Positions 22,957 to 33,581 of a stretch of DNA of 64,000 bases are shown here, piece by piece. The stretch is from positions 5,564,375 through 5,628,374 of the forward strand of contig JAKZAN010000002.1 in assembly GCA_023053545.1 (NCBI GenBank). The letters run 5' to 3'. The DNA comes from Lepidurus packardi. Lineage: Eukaryota; Arthropoda; Branchiopoda; Notostraca; Triopsidae. The notes below the pieces were generated by a model that did no database searches, had not been told where the DNA came from, and saw only the letters and a list, made by a program, of their open reading frames with translations. Within the stretch, counting starts at the first letter, position 1. Every line of letters begins with the position of its first letter. The position numbers and the translations under genes are program-made.

Positions 22957-25900
22957 ATGGCTCAAAATAACGTGACGAATCTGTGGATCCAGGATGCCAA
23001 TGGTACGAAAAAACTTGCTTAATGACCTTTTTAATGAGAAGATCTGCTAAACTTAGCTAGTTGTATCCATGTAGGTCAACCCCAGATGATCAAAGTATTG
23101 CACGCCTCACATCGGACGGGAACAGGTGGCACCAAAACAACTTATCGGGTTCTCAAAACTCCTGGCCAAGATGCTGCCGCCATTGTAAGTCCTCTTTTTG
23201 AAATCTTCCGCCTAGTTTGCTTCCTTGAATTTGGCTCTGGCTGACAAGTCTGGTGTAACGTTACTGAAAGAGTAGCTTAGTTGACAGGAAAAGAGGAAGG
23301 AGCCCACAGAAGATGAAAGATTCCTCATGAATGGCTGGTAGTGAGCCTCTTTTTTTCTGCTCTATCTCTTTGCATTAATGAAGAGTAGAAAGTGGTCCTT
23401 TATTGTTAATAAACATAATTCATGGGGAGCCCAAACGCTGTCCTTCGGAGCTTCCTCAACCCGCCCAAACGACCGCGGCTAACGAAGCTCTTAGCTTTTC
23501 CCGCCACAAAAAGGGCGCCCTTTTTGGGCCAACCAATGAGCGTCTCCGTACGGTGACGTCATAGCTCCTCCTTGTGCCAGCCTTTCTCAACCGCTGTTTA
23601 GGGATGACGAATGCATAATTCAGACGCATATTAAAGAATTTCGATAAAAATGTGTTCAACTTCCTTTTACATTTTTTTAAGGGATGAACAATATTAATTG
23701 AATTAAATAATTTAAAAATGCATGAATGAATTGAAAAAGTGGTGAGTGTATGGTGGTGAAAAGGCTGCGGATAAACGTGCAACTTTGTGCGTGTCAGGAA
23801 AGCGGAAGTTAGGCTCGTAAAACAACTACTCTTTCCCTAACTTTCGATTAAAAGCATAGGGTGTCTGTGTTAATTATGCTTCTGGCTTTTCCGTGTCGGA
23901 AGACAGCTGGTGCTCTGGAATGTCAAACATTAGCCACCAAGAACGGGGTTTTCTACCATTTATAGCCATTCTCATAGGTCCCAACTTTTCATTTTTGGCC
24001 TGCGAATTTCTTTCGCGTAGTATCGTCAAAGTGCTTTCTTTATATCCTGTATATTAAGGGAATTGATGTGTGATTTTGTTTTGTTGATTTCTTGTTGCAG
24101 AATTCGGTGCTAAGCAATCCTCAAGTGCTGCAAACTTTGGCAGCAGTTCGTGGCCCGCGTACACCTGGTCAACGTAAGTTTCCGCGCTTTTTGAAGCTGA
24201 CACGTCAACTTAACATTGATTCGTACAACCAATTATTGTTGCATACTTTAGGGCAAGTGGTGGCCATTCCTTTGGCGAATGCATCCTCCAATTCAGCCAC
24301 AGCGGCCACTGGAGGACCACTTCCTGGTGCCAAAGTGGAGAATGTGAAAACGACAGGAGCTGCTGCTGCCTTACAGTTAATTAACTCGCCGCTCGTATTG
24401 GCGACGACACCACAGACGCCGAGACTCAAGACCAGTACAGTGAGCGTAATTTCTACGCCTTTACAACCGCCCCAAAATCAGAATCAAAACCAGAACCATA
24501 ACAACAATAGCAAAAGTCAGAACCAGAACCAAAACCCTTCTCAAACTTCCACCCCGTCGCAGCCGCAGCCCTCCCATGCGAGTGCCAAGGCTGCGTTTAT
24601 CTCACCCATCTTGGACCATTCAGGATCTCGTAAACGACACGAAATTGAATACGAGCATGGGGTGGAAAGGTAAATCTTAAAAAGTACAGCTTTAATTGGG
24701 ACTTAATTTGGTTTCTTGGCCTTGTAGTAAGCGAAGGCGAGTGGATAAGGGAGGCAAAGGGTTGAGACATTTCTCCATGAAAGTCTGTGAGAAAGTTCAG
24801 AAGAAGGGAACCACTTCATATAATGAAGTAGCGGATGAACTAGTGGCAGAATTCTCGGATCCGATCAGATGTGCTTCCCCTGCTGATCAAGTAAGAAATA
24901 TGTAAATGGGGAAAAAAAGCTAAATTATCTGAAATGTTTTGCGTCTTGTCTACAGTATGATCAGAAGAATATTCGGCGTCGGGTGTATGATGCCCTTAAC
25001 GTGTTGATGGCCATGAATATCATTTCCAAGGAGAAGAAGGAAATTAAATGGCTAGGATTACCCACGAATTCCTTGCAGGAATTTCAAGCCTTAGAAATGG
25101 AAAAACAGAGAAGGTTGGAGAAAATTCGGTCCAAGACACAACAGTTGCAAGATCTGGTGTTGCAAGTAAGAAACTTCGAAATGAATTAAGGAGAATTTTC
25201 TATCTTAAGGTTTCTATCTTAAGTTAAGAAACTGTCTAGTAGACTACCTTAAAGACACTAGACTAATAGAAGTGGTGTAATAATAATATATAAGATAATG
25301 ATAAGATCAATAGGAAGATCAAGACCAATAATAAGATCAATAGAAAGTTTGTTTAAGAAATAATCTTATAAAAAAAATCAGAAATATTAAATGGACAGAA
25401 GTAGTCGATAATGTGCCCGTTAGATGGCACAGTTTTGACTAAAAAACAGTCCAACAACATTATTCTATCTTAAGGTCATTTTGAATAACTTTTTTTTTTT
25501 TTTTTTTTTTTTTTTAGCAAATTGCCTTCAAGAGTTTGGTGCAACGTAACAAAAAAGCGGAAAAGCAACATAGCTCGCCTTCATCTAGCTCAGTTATTCA
25601 GTTACCTTTCATCGTAGTGAACACTTCCAAGAAAACTGTCATTGATTGCAGCATCTCCAATGATAAGACGGAATATTTATTCAGTTTTGATGACACGTTT
25701 GAAATCCATGATGACATCGAAGTCTTAAAACGCATGGGAATGGCATTAGGTAAAATTTGCCTTCTTGAAATTCAGCATTCTTCCGTTTTTTAGCTCAGTC
25801 ATTACATACTAATTGTCTAGGACTTGACAAAGCGAATTGCTCTTCGTCGGATCTTGTTGTTGCCAAGTCCTACGTTCCCAAGGCATTAGAAGGATACGTG

Positions 25901-26165
25901 GACCGTAAGAAAAATGAACTGCTACAAAAATTGACCGAGGTTGACTCCTTATTTTCCTTATCTTTTCGTAGAATTGGCCAAGGGACAGAAAGAACCTGAG
26001 CTGCCTGAGGGCATCACTTCAACTTCGTCGGAATTTACCGATATCGAACGCTGTAATAACGGAAACCAACGCCCTGGAACAGCCACCCCGTCCTTGTCCA
26101 CCAACGATGGGTTTTCGGAAGAAGAAATGGATGAAGAGGAGGACTCGGACGTGGAAGTCAATTGA
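22957..26165 (+). CDS. TFDP1: E2F dimerisation partner DP
   Basis: Eight exons (22957-23002, 23075-23184, 24101-24669, 24728-24890, 24956-25165, 25518-25749, 25821-25904, 25972-26165) give 535 residues. The DNA-binding domain spans [25 protein letters not shown] to [26 protein letters not shown], which is nearly invariant in DP proteins. A DEF/dimerisation coiled coil ([21 protein letters not shown]) and the marked-box-like DP domain ([42 protein letters not shown]) follow, then an acidic C terminus. A Gln/Asn-rich insert (residues about 180-210) is lineage-specific. It pairs with E2Fs to drive S-phase genes. Intron 2 (916 bp) is long; a 26-nt T-run precedes exon 6. Confidence 0.96.
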
Positions 26166-27183
26166 ATTCCATCAAACCTGGATTTTTTTGAGTGTGTCAG
26201 TAACTCGCCTTCCCCAAAGAGAGGAATTTTGCGCCCCGGCACTGCGCAGGATAGTTTAAAAAGAAGGGGGAATGGGAACCTATAGCCACCATATAAAACG
26301 AAAGAAAGTCGAACCCCAAAAAAAAAGATCATTGAGTTCCCGATCCCGTTTGGAATGAAAATATTGATATGCCACGAATGAAGTACAAACTATGACAAAT
26401 ACGCGAAGAGAAAAAGCCCAAGTTTGACACATTGAGGGTTCTAGAGCAGGGAAAAAAAGGGGGTTTCAATATGGATCCCATGCGTGCAGGGGTGGAGGTT
26501 TGTGGGGGAAAGGGGGGGTGGGGTAAAAGGGACGATTTCTTTGGTTTGTCTGTGAAAACGCGCCATTTATGAACTGAAAGCTGTTTTTAATGTGTGGGGA
26601 AATGTAGGCTTGTTTACTGCTTTATTTCAACTGGAGAGAGAGCGAGGGTTAGTGGAGATTTCACACAAACGACGAGGAAGAGTGTACATTTTGCTACCAA
26701 ATTTTGTGCATGGTTTAGAACCATTTGTTTCTCAGGTGACATTTTAGCTCCACATCTACCCACTCCAAAAAAATGCCCCATTTTTTCTTTTTGTTAGGCT
26801 GTCAGATTATTTTTCTCCTTTAGTCCTGCCAATTACCCCCAGAAAACAAAGAAACAAGTCCGCATGAAGTGCCTGATGTTGAGTACCAACCCGGAATTCG
26901 TTTAAGTCACCTTTAATGAAACAAGAAGTGGATTTTTTATAAATGAAATTGGGAAGAAAGGTTGTTTGTCCTCCCTTGGCGCTTAAACTTGGAATTTGCG
27001 AAAAGAAAATCCCATTCCCTGTCTCCATGGTCTCTCCATTTCCAGTACAGTCTATGAGGTTTGTTATTTTTAATATTATTTTTTCGGTGCCCAACGGTTT
27101 TTGTATTGGCCATATTGGACCTTATTACAGTCTTACAGTGAAAATCAAACGTGGAAATATATTTGGGTAGGAAGTTGAAGAGG
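26166..27183. other. Convergent 3' regions of DP and COPS9, with a G-rich tract
   Basis: No coding exon is convincing. The stretch is presumed DP 3' UTR followed by the COPS9 3' flank. It contains an unusual purine-rich run at 26453-26531 described separately. Confidence 0.5.
26489..26531 (+). other. Potential G-quadruplex in the presumed DP 3' UTR
   Basis: Runs of 4, 5, 7, 4 and 3-4 guanines are separated by loops of 1-10 bases, giving a match to the G3+N1-n pattern on the transcript strand. Formation is inference from base pattern only. Confidence 0.6.
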
Positions 27184-27507
27184 TTAGCTAAGGTCTTCGT
27201 CGTCAAAAATATCGTCCAAATCTGTTACATTATTATAGAATAAATGACAGTATTCACTTGAAAAATAGATGGGTATTTTACCATTGAAGAAATCAGCATG
27301 AACGGCTTTCTCATTAGCAGTTAAATCCATTAACAATCCTGAGGAACCTCCAGCCTATCAAATAAAGATAGAAACTCGTAACTTTTTTGGATTGTTATAG
27401 AGTAGAATGTTTTAAGATTGTTATAGAGGCTAGCTTACATCTTCGAGGTCCATGTAAGGGCCTGCACCTTCGGGAAACATTTCGTCTACTGCGACGGTGG
27501 GTTTCAT
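27184..27507 (-). CDS. COPS9: COP9 signalosome subunit 9 (CSNAP), 59-residue protein
   Basis: Three tiny exons (27439-27507, 27282-27354, 27184-27221) with GT-AG introns give 59 codons plus TAA. The product reads [18 protein letters not shown], then [23 protein letters not shown] and an acidic [11 protein letters not shown] tail. The family signature is the [44 protein letters not shown] pattern, and human CSN9 is 57 residues, so the match is close end to end. The protein is the smallest subunit of the COP9 signalosome, which deneddylates cullins. Each exon alone is too short to be found by ORF length. Confidence 0.97.
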
Positions 27508-27824
27508 TCTTGAGATATTATTATCGTAATCTCTTTAACTGAGGTCCACGACAAAGCAGTGTGTTGGTAAACAAAGTGGTGAGTAAAAAGGCGAACTTTC
27601 ACTAGGAGAACTCTCAACTCATGAATGACTAGTCTAAAAAAGTTCAAGTTATATGAACCAGTAGTATTATACAATTTAGTTTAACTGTTATCGATCATTT
27701 ACTTCGATAATTTGCCTTTATATTCTGCTTATTGCACAATTTATACTGTCCGGAAAGTTCACTTTTTACCAATTCGCCTTTCACACTTTTTGTCCTTCAC
27801 CTGTTGCGACCCAAGTAGAGCCTC

Positions 27825-27868
27825 TACCCGAGTTCGAACTCGGGTAACCCAAGTTCGAACTCGGGTAG
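27825..27868. repeat. Perfect and nested palindromes, left side of env element
   Basis: CCCGAGTTCGAACTCGGG at 27827-27844 is a perfect 18-bp palindrome. A near copy follows at 27848-27865. The outer 44 bp also form one larger inverted repeat beginning CTACCC and ending GGGTAG. Confidence 0.9.
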
Positions 27869-28348
27869 CAATATTTGACACTAAAGTTCTCCACACCTAC
27901 ACAGTTTTGCAAGTGAAATTAACAATACAGTTTATTGCTTTAGTTATCTTTAATTTGGCATTATTACCTTGGCAGTAATTTCACAACTTATTTAAATATT
28001 TATCTTCGAAGTTTACATGACAAGTTTTGTTTACAGCGGAGTGTAGACTACTTTACTTGGAGGCGTTGCATGTAGGAGGGGCTACTTAGAACGGCAGTTT
28101 ACGCCACTTGTGTCGACTTTCATCACTAAAGAGTAGAGTTGTGCTTGTCACTCCTCAATTTATATGTATCATTATTTTTATTATTGTTTTTGGGGTACAG
28201 TACTTGAAAAGTTTGTTGGTAACTAATGTTCACTCATATAATAACAGTAGCTCAAACGTATAGCATGCAGAAGTTGGATATCCAGGTATGGTTATTATAA
28301 TAATAATATTGAATTACAAGTTGGAATTTATAATTCACTATACCCTAC

Positions 28349-30271
28349 TTATTTATCATCAACATCAAGTAAGGTTTGCCAGAGACGAAGTAGTTCAATT
28401 TGTTTTCTTGTCAGCCATCTAAGCCTCAAAAACATATAGATGATGGCAGGGAGGGCAAATACTGTGGCGGCAGTAATCACAACAGCCCAACAGTATAGTA
28501 AAAATTGCGTCAAGAAGCTTTGGGTCAGACAGACATACGAAATTTCGTCACTCAGATTATTAAAAATAGGTTTTGAATCTTGAACTGCTTTTTCGAACAA
28601 CTTCGAACTTGTAAGTTGTATCTGATTTCCCAATTTGGGTCTAATGTACTTTTTTTCTGTAGGTCTTCCAAAATGTCTTTGGTAATTTGCGTTAATCCTT
28701 GATGATTTGGTTTTGGGAGTTGCACAACAGGATATGGTAAGTTAAAATCTAAATCGGAAAAGATATTTTTTACGTCTATAGTGCTGGTGTGGATTGTATA
28801 ATTATTAAGTTTTTCCAAGTTTGCCGGAAAGGTCCACCACCCGGAGTGAGCTGAGCAGCCATCCGGTAGTTCTAAGATGCCCACATCATTTAGCTGGACA
28901 CTGGAACTCTTGCTGTAGGCTTCTGGACGTCGTTCTTCTGGGCAAGATATTGTAAGTTGCATTGGTTGAGGTATTGAATAGATCCATTTGTTTTTCCCAA
29001 GGTAATGACACCATGGCCTGCCGTCTATTCGGACTGTCTTTTTGCACAATTCCGCAATCAAGACAGTATCATTAAAGAACGCAGCATACAAGCAAGAGCG
29101 CCCATGGATGCCACGCATGAGGGCTTTACTGGTGGAGCAAATCTTCGCTGATCCTGTTGTACAAGTTTCTGCCAATTCTGAGGAAGTAAATTCAACATAC
29201 GACTGTCTGTCGCTTGTTAAGCCGAGATAATCGTATTGTGTCTCATAGACAACTGAGAAATTCCCTCCAGGTAAAAAAGTCGGTAGAGCTATTAGTTGAT
29301 AAAGATCAAGTGTAGTACTTAAATCTTGTAGTGGTATGTCCACGAAGATTTTCAGTGTGCCTTGGAGTGTTGCTGCTGAACGCACCCGGAATTCCTGATA
29401 ATGGGTCCACATGTTCCCTGGTTCTGCCGCCTTTGTTACGACCCAGTTGCGGGATAGGTAGCGGCTTACTTCTTGAAGAATTTGCCATAGCTCTGTTGGA
29501 GGAATTATGTTTGGTGAAAGTCGTCCTGACGCTATTGTTGACAAGCCCGTGTTCATGTTATTAACGTTTTGGTGTAACCAAAGTATAATGGTACCAAGGG
29601 TATGATAAGCGTTGTCCAATTTTCGAGCAAAATTCCACGTAAACGCATAAAAATCTCCAAATTCTGCAATCACAGCTTCGAGGTCTTCAACACTACTGGC
29701 AAGGCTACTCACTGCTTTCGTAATTTTTGAAATAGCGTCCACATTTTTCCGGACCTGCAGGTACGTGCCGTTTAGTAATGTAGCCTGTTGTTCTTCTAAA
29801 TGATACAGCATTCTATTGTCCTTTGTTATCCTGCTGAATTTTCGGTTAATGTCTTCTAGATCTTTGCTGCTAAGGGTGCCAAAAAGCCAGCGCAAGACTT
29901 CACCTCCACCGTTAAGGATTCCCCGTTTTTGCCTCGGAATTAAGTTGGGGGTTGAATCTTCGTATGAAATGGCCTTCATTAGTGTCTGTTAGGTATCTCA
30001 ATGTTAGGTGTCTCAAGGTACTGTTAATGGCGTCCAGTTCAATTTTGATTAGTCTATTTTCGTCGTTTCGTTTTGTTTGCATTTCTTTGATGAATTTTAG
30101 CATTGGGGTGTCGAGTTTCTCTATGCTACGTTGGCGACTGTCTGTGAAGGTCAGATGTTTGATTTGCGTTCTGTTGTTTTGCGCAGAGAAAGGGCTTTTT
30201 CTACACAATACCGAACTTAGGCTCCCCGAGTTCGAACTCGGGTTACCCGAGTTCGAACTTGGGGAGCCCAA
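28349..30271 (-). pseudogene. Broken baculovirus F / errantivirus-like envelope fusion protein gene
   Basis: Three reading frames in series on the minus strand cover one env-like protein: about 29912-30271 (N-terminal part, coiled and charged), 28552-29979 (475 codons, main part) and 28349-28633 (C-terminal part). Adjacent frames overlap by about 70-80 bases, so two frame changes disable continuous reading. The main part has a furin-type RQKRG site soon followed by a glycine-rich, hydrophobic segment typical of the F-protein fusion peptide, then helical heptads, many cysteines and N-glycosylation sites. The C-terminal frame contains a transmembrane helix and a short tail. F-like envelopes are shared by baculoviruses and insect errantiviruses. 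Two indels may be true decay or sequencing error. Confidence 0.75.
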
Positions 30272-30293
30272 GTTCAGTATTGCGTAGAGAAAG
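30195..30293. repeat. About 100-bp imperfect palindrome, right side of env element
   Basis: The left half beginning CTTTTTCTACACAATACCGAA is mirrored by the right half ending TTGCGTAGAGAAAGG; the centre contains GAGTTCGAACTCGGG words. Arms of about 48 bp differ at few positions, so the strand could form a long hairpin. Confidence 0.85.
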
Positions 30294-30790
30294 GACTATT
30301 CACAGCTAGTTCACGACAAAAAGAGAAACCACTTAATTTATTACATCACCAAGCTTATTATTTTATACAATTTTACGAAAGGTCTCTCAAACTTTTTAAA
30401 ATCATAAGCAAGATTTTTATTCAATCAAATTTTACAATATTGTCTCAATTCTTGAACAATATAGGGCTATTACCGATAGAGTTCTAACTTTTGGGAACCC
30501 GAGTTCGGTATTGTGTAGAAAAAGCCCCTTCTCATAGCATGTTCACAGCACAAAGATAAACCACTTAATTTATTACATCAACAGGTTAAGTGTGCTATTA
30601 AATCTTATAAAAACTCTCTCAAAACATGACGCTTATGGGGAATTCTTGAGCTATATGTTTACCCAATAGTTCGAACTTATGCTGGGTAGCTCAAGTTCAG
30701 TATTATGTAGAGAGAGCACTTTTTCCATCGCATTTTCAGAACAAAAAGAAACCAGTTAATTAATTTCATCAAGTTTATTATTCTATCATA
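30262..30790. repeat. Three diverged tandem copies of a ~200-bp unit
   Basis: Copies begin near 30265, 30495 and 30684 with AAGTTCAGTATT(G/A)(C/T)GTAGAGA-like words and continue through TTCACA/CAAAAAGA(G)AAACCA(C/G)TTAAT and ATTACATCA. Spacing is about 230 and 190 bp. Divergence is moderate. Confidence 0.75.
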
Positions 30791-31541
30791 TGTATCGATT
30801 TTATTTAATACGCGAATACAAAGAGACCGAGCAACGCGGTCTCCTTTTCTTAACAACAACAAAAAAGTTTATTAACATTTTATTCACTATTTTAACTGCA
30901 TGAACAATACATGAAACGCAACGGTGTAATCACTAAGAAAGGGTTACATTCACAAGTACAAACTTGAATAGAAAGTAGGAGATTTGACACAACGAAGGTC
31001 TATGTTTGGATGTCGAATGAGAAGTTTTAAGCATCCTTCGATTTCTATGAAATATATAAATACAAAATAGATTTAAAATGAATCTGTGTCTGTCTAAGTT
31101 AAGTAACTTCACATAAGTTCACTAAATCTTTTCCGTTAAAAGAGATACCATTTGTTTATATTTTTGTTCACGGGTTGAATAAAGAAAGAATAACAATTTT
31201 AATAAGCTTTATATTGGAGAGAAAATACAATTAACAGCGACTCCAACGGATCATGTTTGCAAGTAGATAAAGTTACACCCAAAGCTACACCCTTCTTTTG
31301 GAAAATGCCACGCCTCTGCAAAATGTGTCACGTCAAATATAAAGTTCATACTTTTAAGCATCGAACTTGGGCAGATGCCTCGCGTCGAACTTGGGTCGCA
31401 ACACACCCACCACAATAAGCAAACGTTCTAGTTCCAAGGTTGGCCGTTGAAGGACAGAAGTGAATTTTCAGTGGTGGCTCTGTGAGTGGTATAGTCGAGC
31501 TTGGGGTAACTTAAAGAAAGTCCCACAGTAATTAAGTTATT

Positions 31542-32987
31542 ATGGACGGCGCTAAAAATTATTTAGAATTATCGTTGGGTGAGTATTTTCAGAGATATTG
31601 TGAGTTTATATCATCTGTGTCATATACCTAACTGATGCTTTGTTGTTTTCTATCCAGACGAGTATATATCGGATAAGAAGCTGGCTCTGGGTGATTTGTC
31701 GCTCAAAGCTCGAGCACCTGTACACGTGCCAGATATCTACAGCGATATGCCTGCTTTGGAGAAGATCCCGGCATCGGTCGGAATTTCGCCATTAAAGCGA
31801 GTTCTCGAGACCCCTAGTAGGAAAAGAGGCTCGATTTTCGATAGAGTCGGTTGGGATAAACGCGGCAAAAAAAACAGGAACAACCAATTACAATGGTATA
31901 GGCATGGCCGGAGACACTGGGTGACAAAATCCTGGAAGACGATTGCCAAACAGAAGAAATTCTGTCAAGTTCCAGGGGATTTGCGAATGAAAATCGCCCT
32001 CAGCAAACTGCTAAAGGTAAAAAGGAAAAAAAGAAAATGGAAGCTTATTGAAACGTTCTCACTCATGGTTTTACAGACCACACGCAGGTATAAAAAGGAG
32101 TTACAAGATGCGCTACCGGCTTTGCAGTTACTTCAGAATTCGTCAAACTTGCTAGCCGGTTTGAAAACGATGCGCAAGAAATCGAATATATTTCAGTTAA
32201 ATTCTCATTCGTCCACGAATTCTTTGGCTTCAGCTTTTCAGAATGTAAACAGTACGGGCATTAAAATACCTCGTAAGTATCTTTCTTCCCATGTGTTTTT
32301 GTATGCTGTTTGTAGAACTTCCTTTTTCAAACGTTTTGTGCATTTTTTCAGCTCCTGTCTTCGGTTCGTCCAATAGCCTGTTCCCAGAAATTCAACCTTT
32401 CGGAGCTGTAAGCGATCGCTTTGGTGCGCAGCCTTTTGCACAAACAGAGAGTCGTCCGACATTTAGTCGTTCAGCATCGTTAATGAGTTTGGGTTCCACT
32501 GTGTTAAGTGAAAAAGCCGATTGGAGGAATGTCTCTGTCACCGTGGATAATGGTATGCGTTATGTACCCACTCTTATTAACCGTAATGTGAGAGACAAGC
32601 CAAGTCTTTCGTTTCGTCATCCCCGTCCTGAACTTTATGAACCAACTTACCAAACAGAGCGTAATCTCAACCTTAACAGCAACGATGACGGAATGCCTGT
32701 TTTAAGTCGGATTCCTGATAGTGTGCGGCTCAAAGCTGCAAACTTCTATGGTAACTTTTTTGGCTAGCTATAATCAATTAAATGCAGACGAGATAGTGGT
32801 AACTATAGTGGACCCATTAGTTATTCTTTGGTTATTTTCCAAAGGTACTGACGTTGAGGTACGTCGTGATTCTACCAACATGCGTCTCTCGAATCCCGAG
32901 CGTAGCGGAATTCCAGTCCATACTACTGGCATGCCTACTTCGGAGCATTTTGCGTACCTAAACCGCAATGCCTACGGGCACGTTTAA
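31542..32987 (+). CDS. Uncharacterised protein with N-terminal UAP56-binding-like motif
   Basis: Five exons (31542-31578, 31658-32016, 32077-32272, 32352-32750, 32845-32987) give 377 residues in frame. I do not recognise the gene. Residues 7-15 (YLELSLDEYI) resemble the UAP56-binding motif (consensus around MSLDDII) carried at the N terminus of mRNA-export adaptors such as ALYREF, CHTOP and FYTTD1/UIF. The rest is low-complexity and basic early on (SRKRGSIFDRVGWDKRGKK; a conserved-looking WYRHGRRHWVTKSWKTIAKQ segment), then Ser/Phe-rich (PFGAVSDRFGAQPF) and ends with a basic/Asn-rich tail. An export or nuclear role is inference from the motif and composition. It lies just right of the env element. 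Confidence 0.75.
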
Positions 32988-33581
32988 GCCTTTGCTTTAT
33001 CCCTTTTTGTGTTTTTTTTTTTTCACCATGAGTTCTTGAGAAGCGTGTGACTTTTGTTTGAATAAGGAATGTGTACTGACGAAGGCATGACAGCTAAAGT
33101 TGCGTTTGTACCCTAAAGATGACTAACCTCGGATAGTAATAATTTACTCCAGAATCACATGTAGTTCCATTTTTGGCGCAGCGATGGCGTGGTAGTAATA
33201 TACCACCTCTATTTTTGTAAAGTGCGCTGTTTTTTTTATGGGGCTTGATTTGTGGTTTTAAGTTTCGCTTTTTAAAACCGAAAAGAAAGGTTGTCTTTAA
33301 ACTGCCAACTTTGGTGGGCGAAACCGATATTCCCGTGTTTGGAAGTTCTATTCCCGTGAGTTCTAGCGTCAGTTCGCTCTAAAGTGGTCCTGTGCCAGAA
33401 GTTGGTTTGGGCCTGGGAAAAATTCATTGTTACTCGATGGCCATAGTTGTGATAAGCTCCAAGCAGATGAGGGAAGAAAATATACGTCATATGCCCAGTA
33501 GTGTATTTTGAAGCGTTTTACTAGCACTGCAGTAACTTCGTTTATTAAATCTTTGATGGGAATAAATGTCTCTTAGTTTAG
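32988..33581. other. Convergent 3' regions
   Basis: This gap separates the convergent ends of the UBM-like gene and the dioxygenase gene and should be 3' UTR for both. Nothing else is recognised in it. Confidence 0.5.

Larger units (their letters stand above)
27804..31394. mobile_element. Envelope-bearing element with short inverted terminal repeats (type unknown)
   Basis: A sequence starting GTTGCGACCCAAGT at 27804 reappears as its complement ending at about 31394; after a small divergence both arms continue with CCCAAGTTCGA/CCCGAGTTCGA words, giving imperfect inverted repeats of about 45 bp. Between them lie palindromes on both sides of a minus-strand F-like envelope gene, and a three-copy tandem repeat. 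I find no gag, reverse transcriptase, integrase, polymerase or transposase, and no long terminal repeats. No clear target duplication was seen. It could be a decayed errantivirus-like provirus, a piece of a larger virus-derived element, or a non-autonomous transposon that captured an env gene. Confidence 0.45.

Noticed and set aside
27825..27868. CRISPR-like or tRNA-derived repeat because of GTTCGAAC words
   Set aside because: No spacers, no array, and the B-box-like words sit in palindromes without a tRNA fold.
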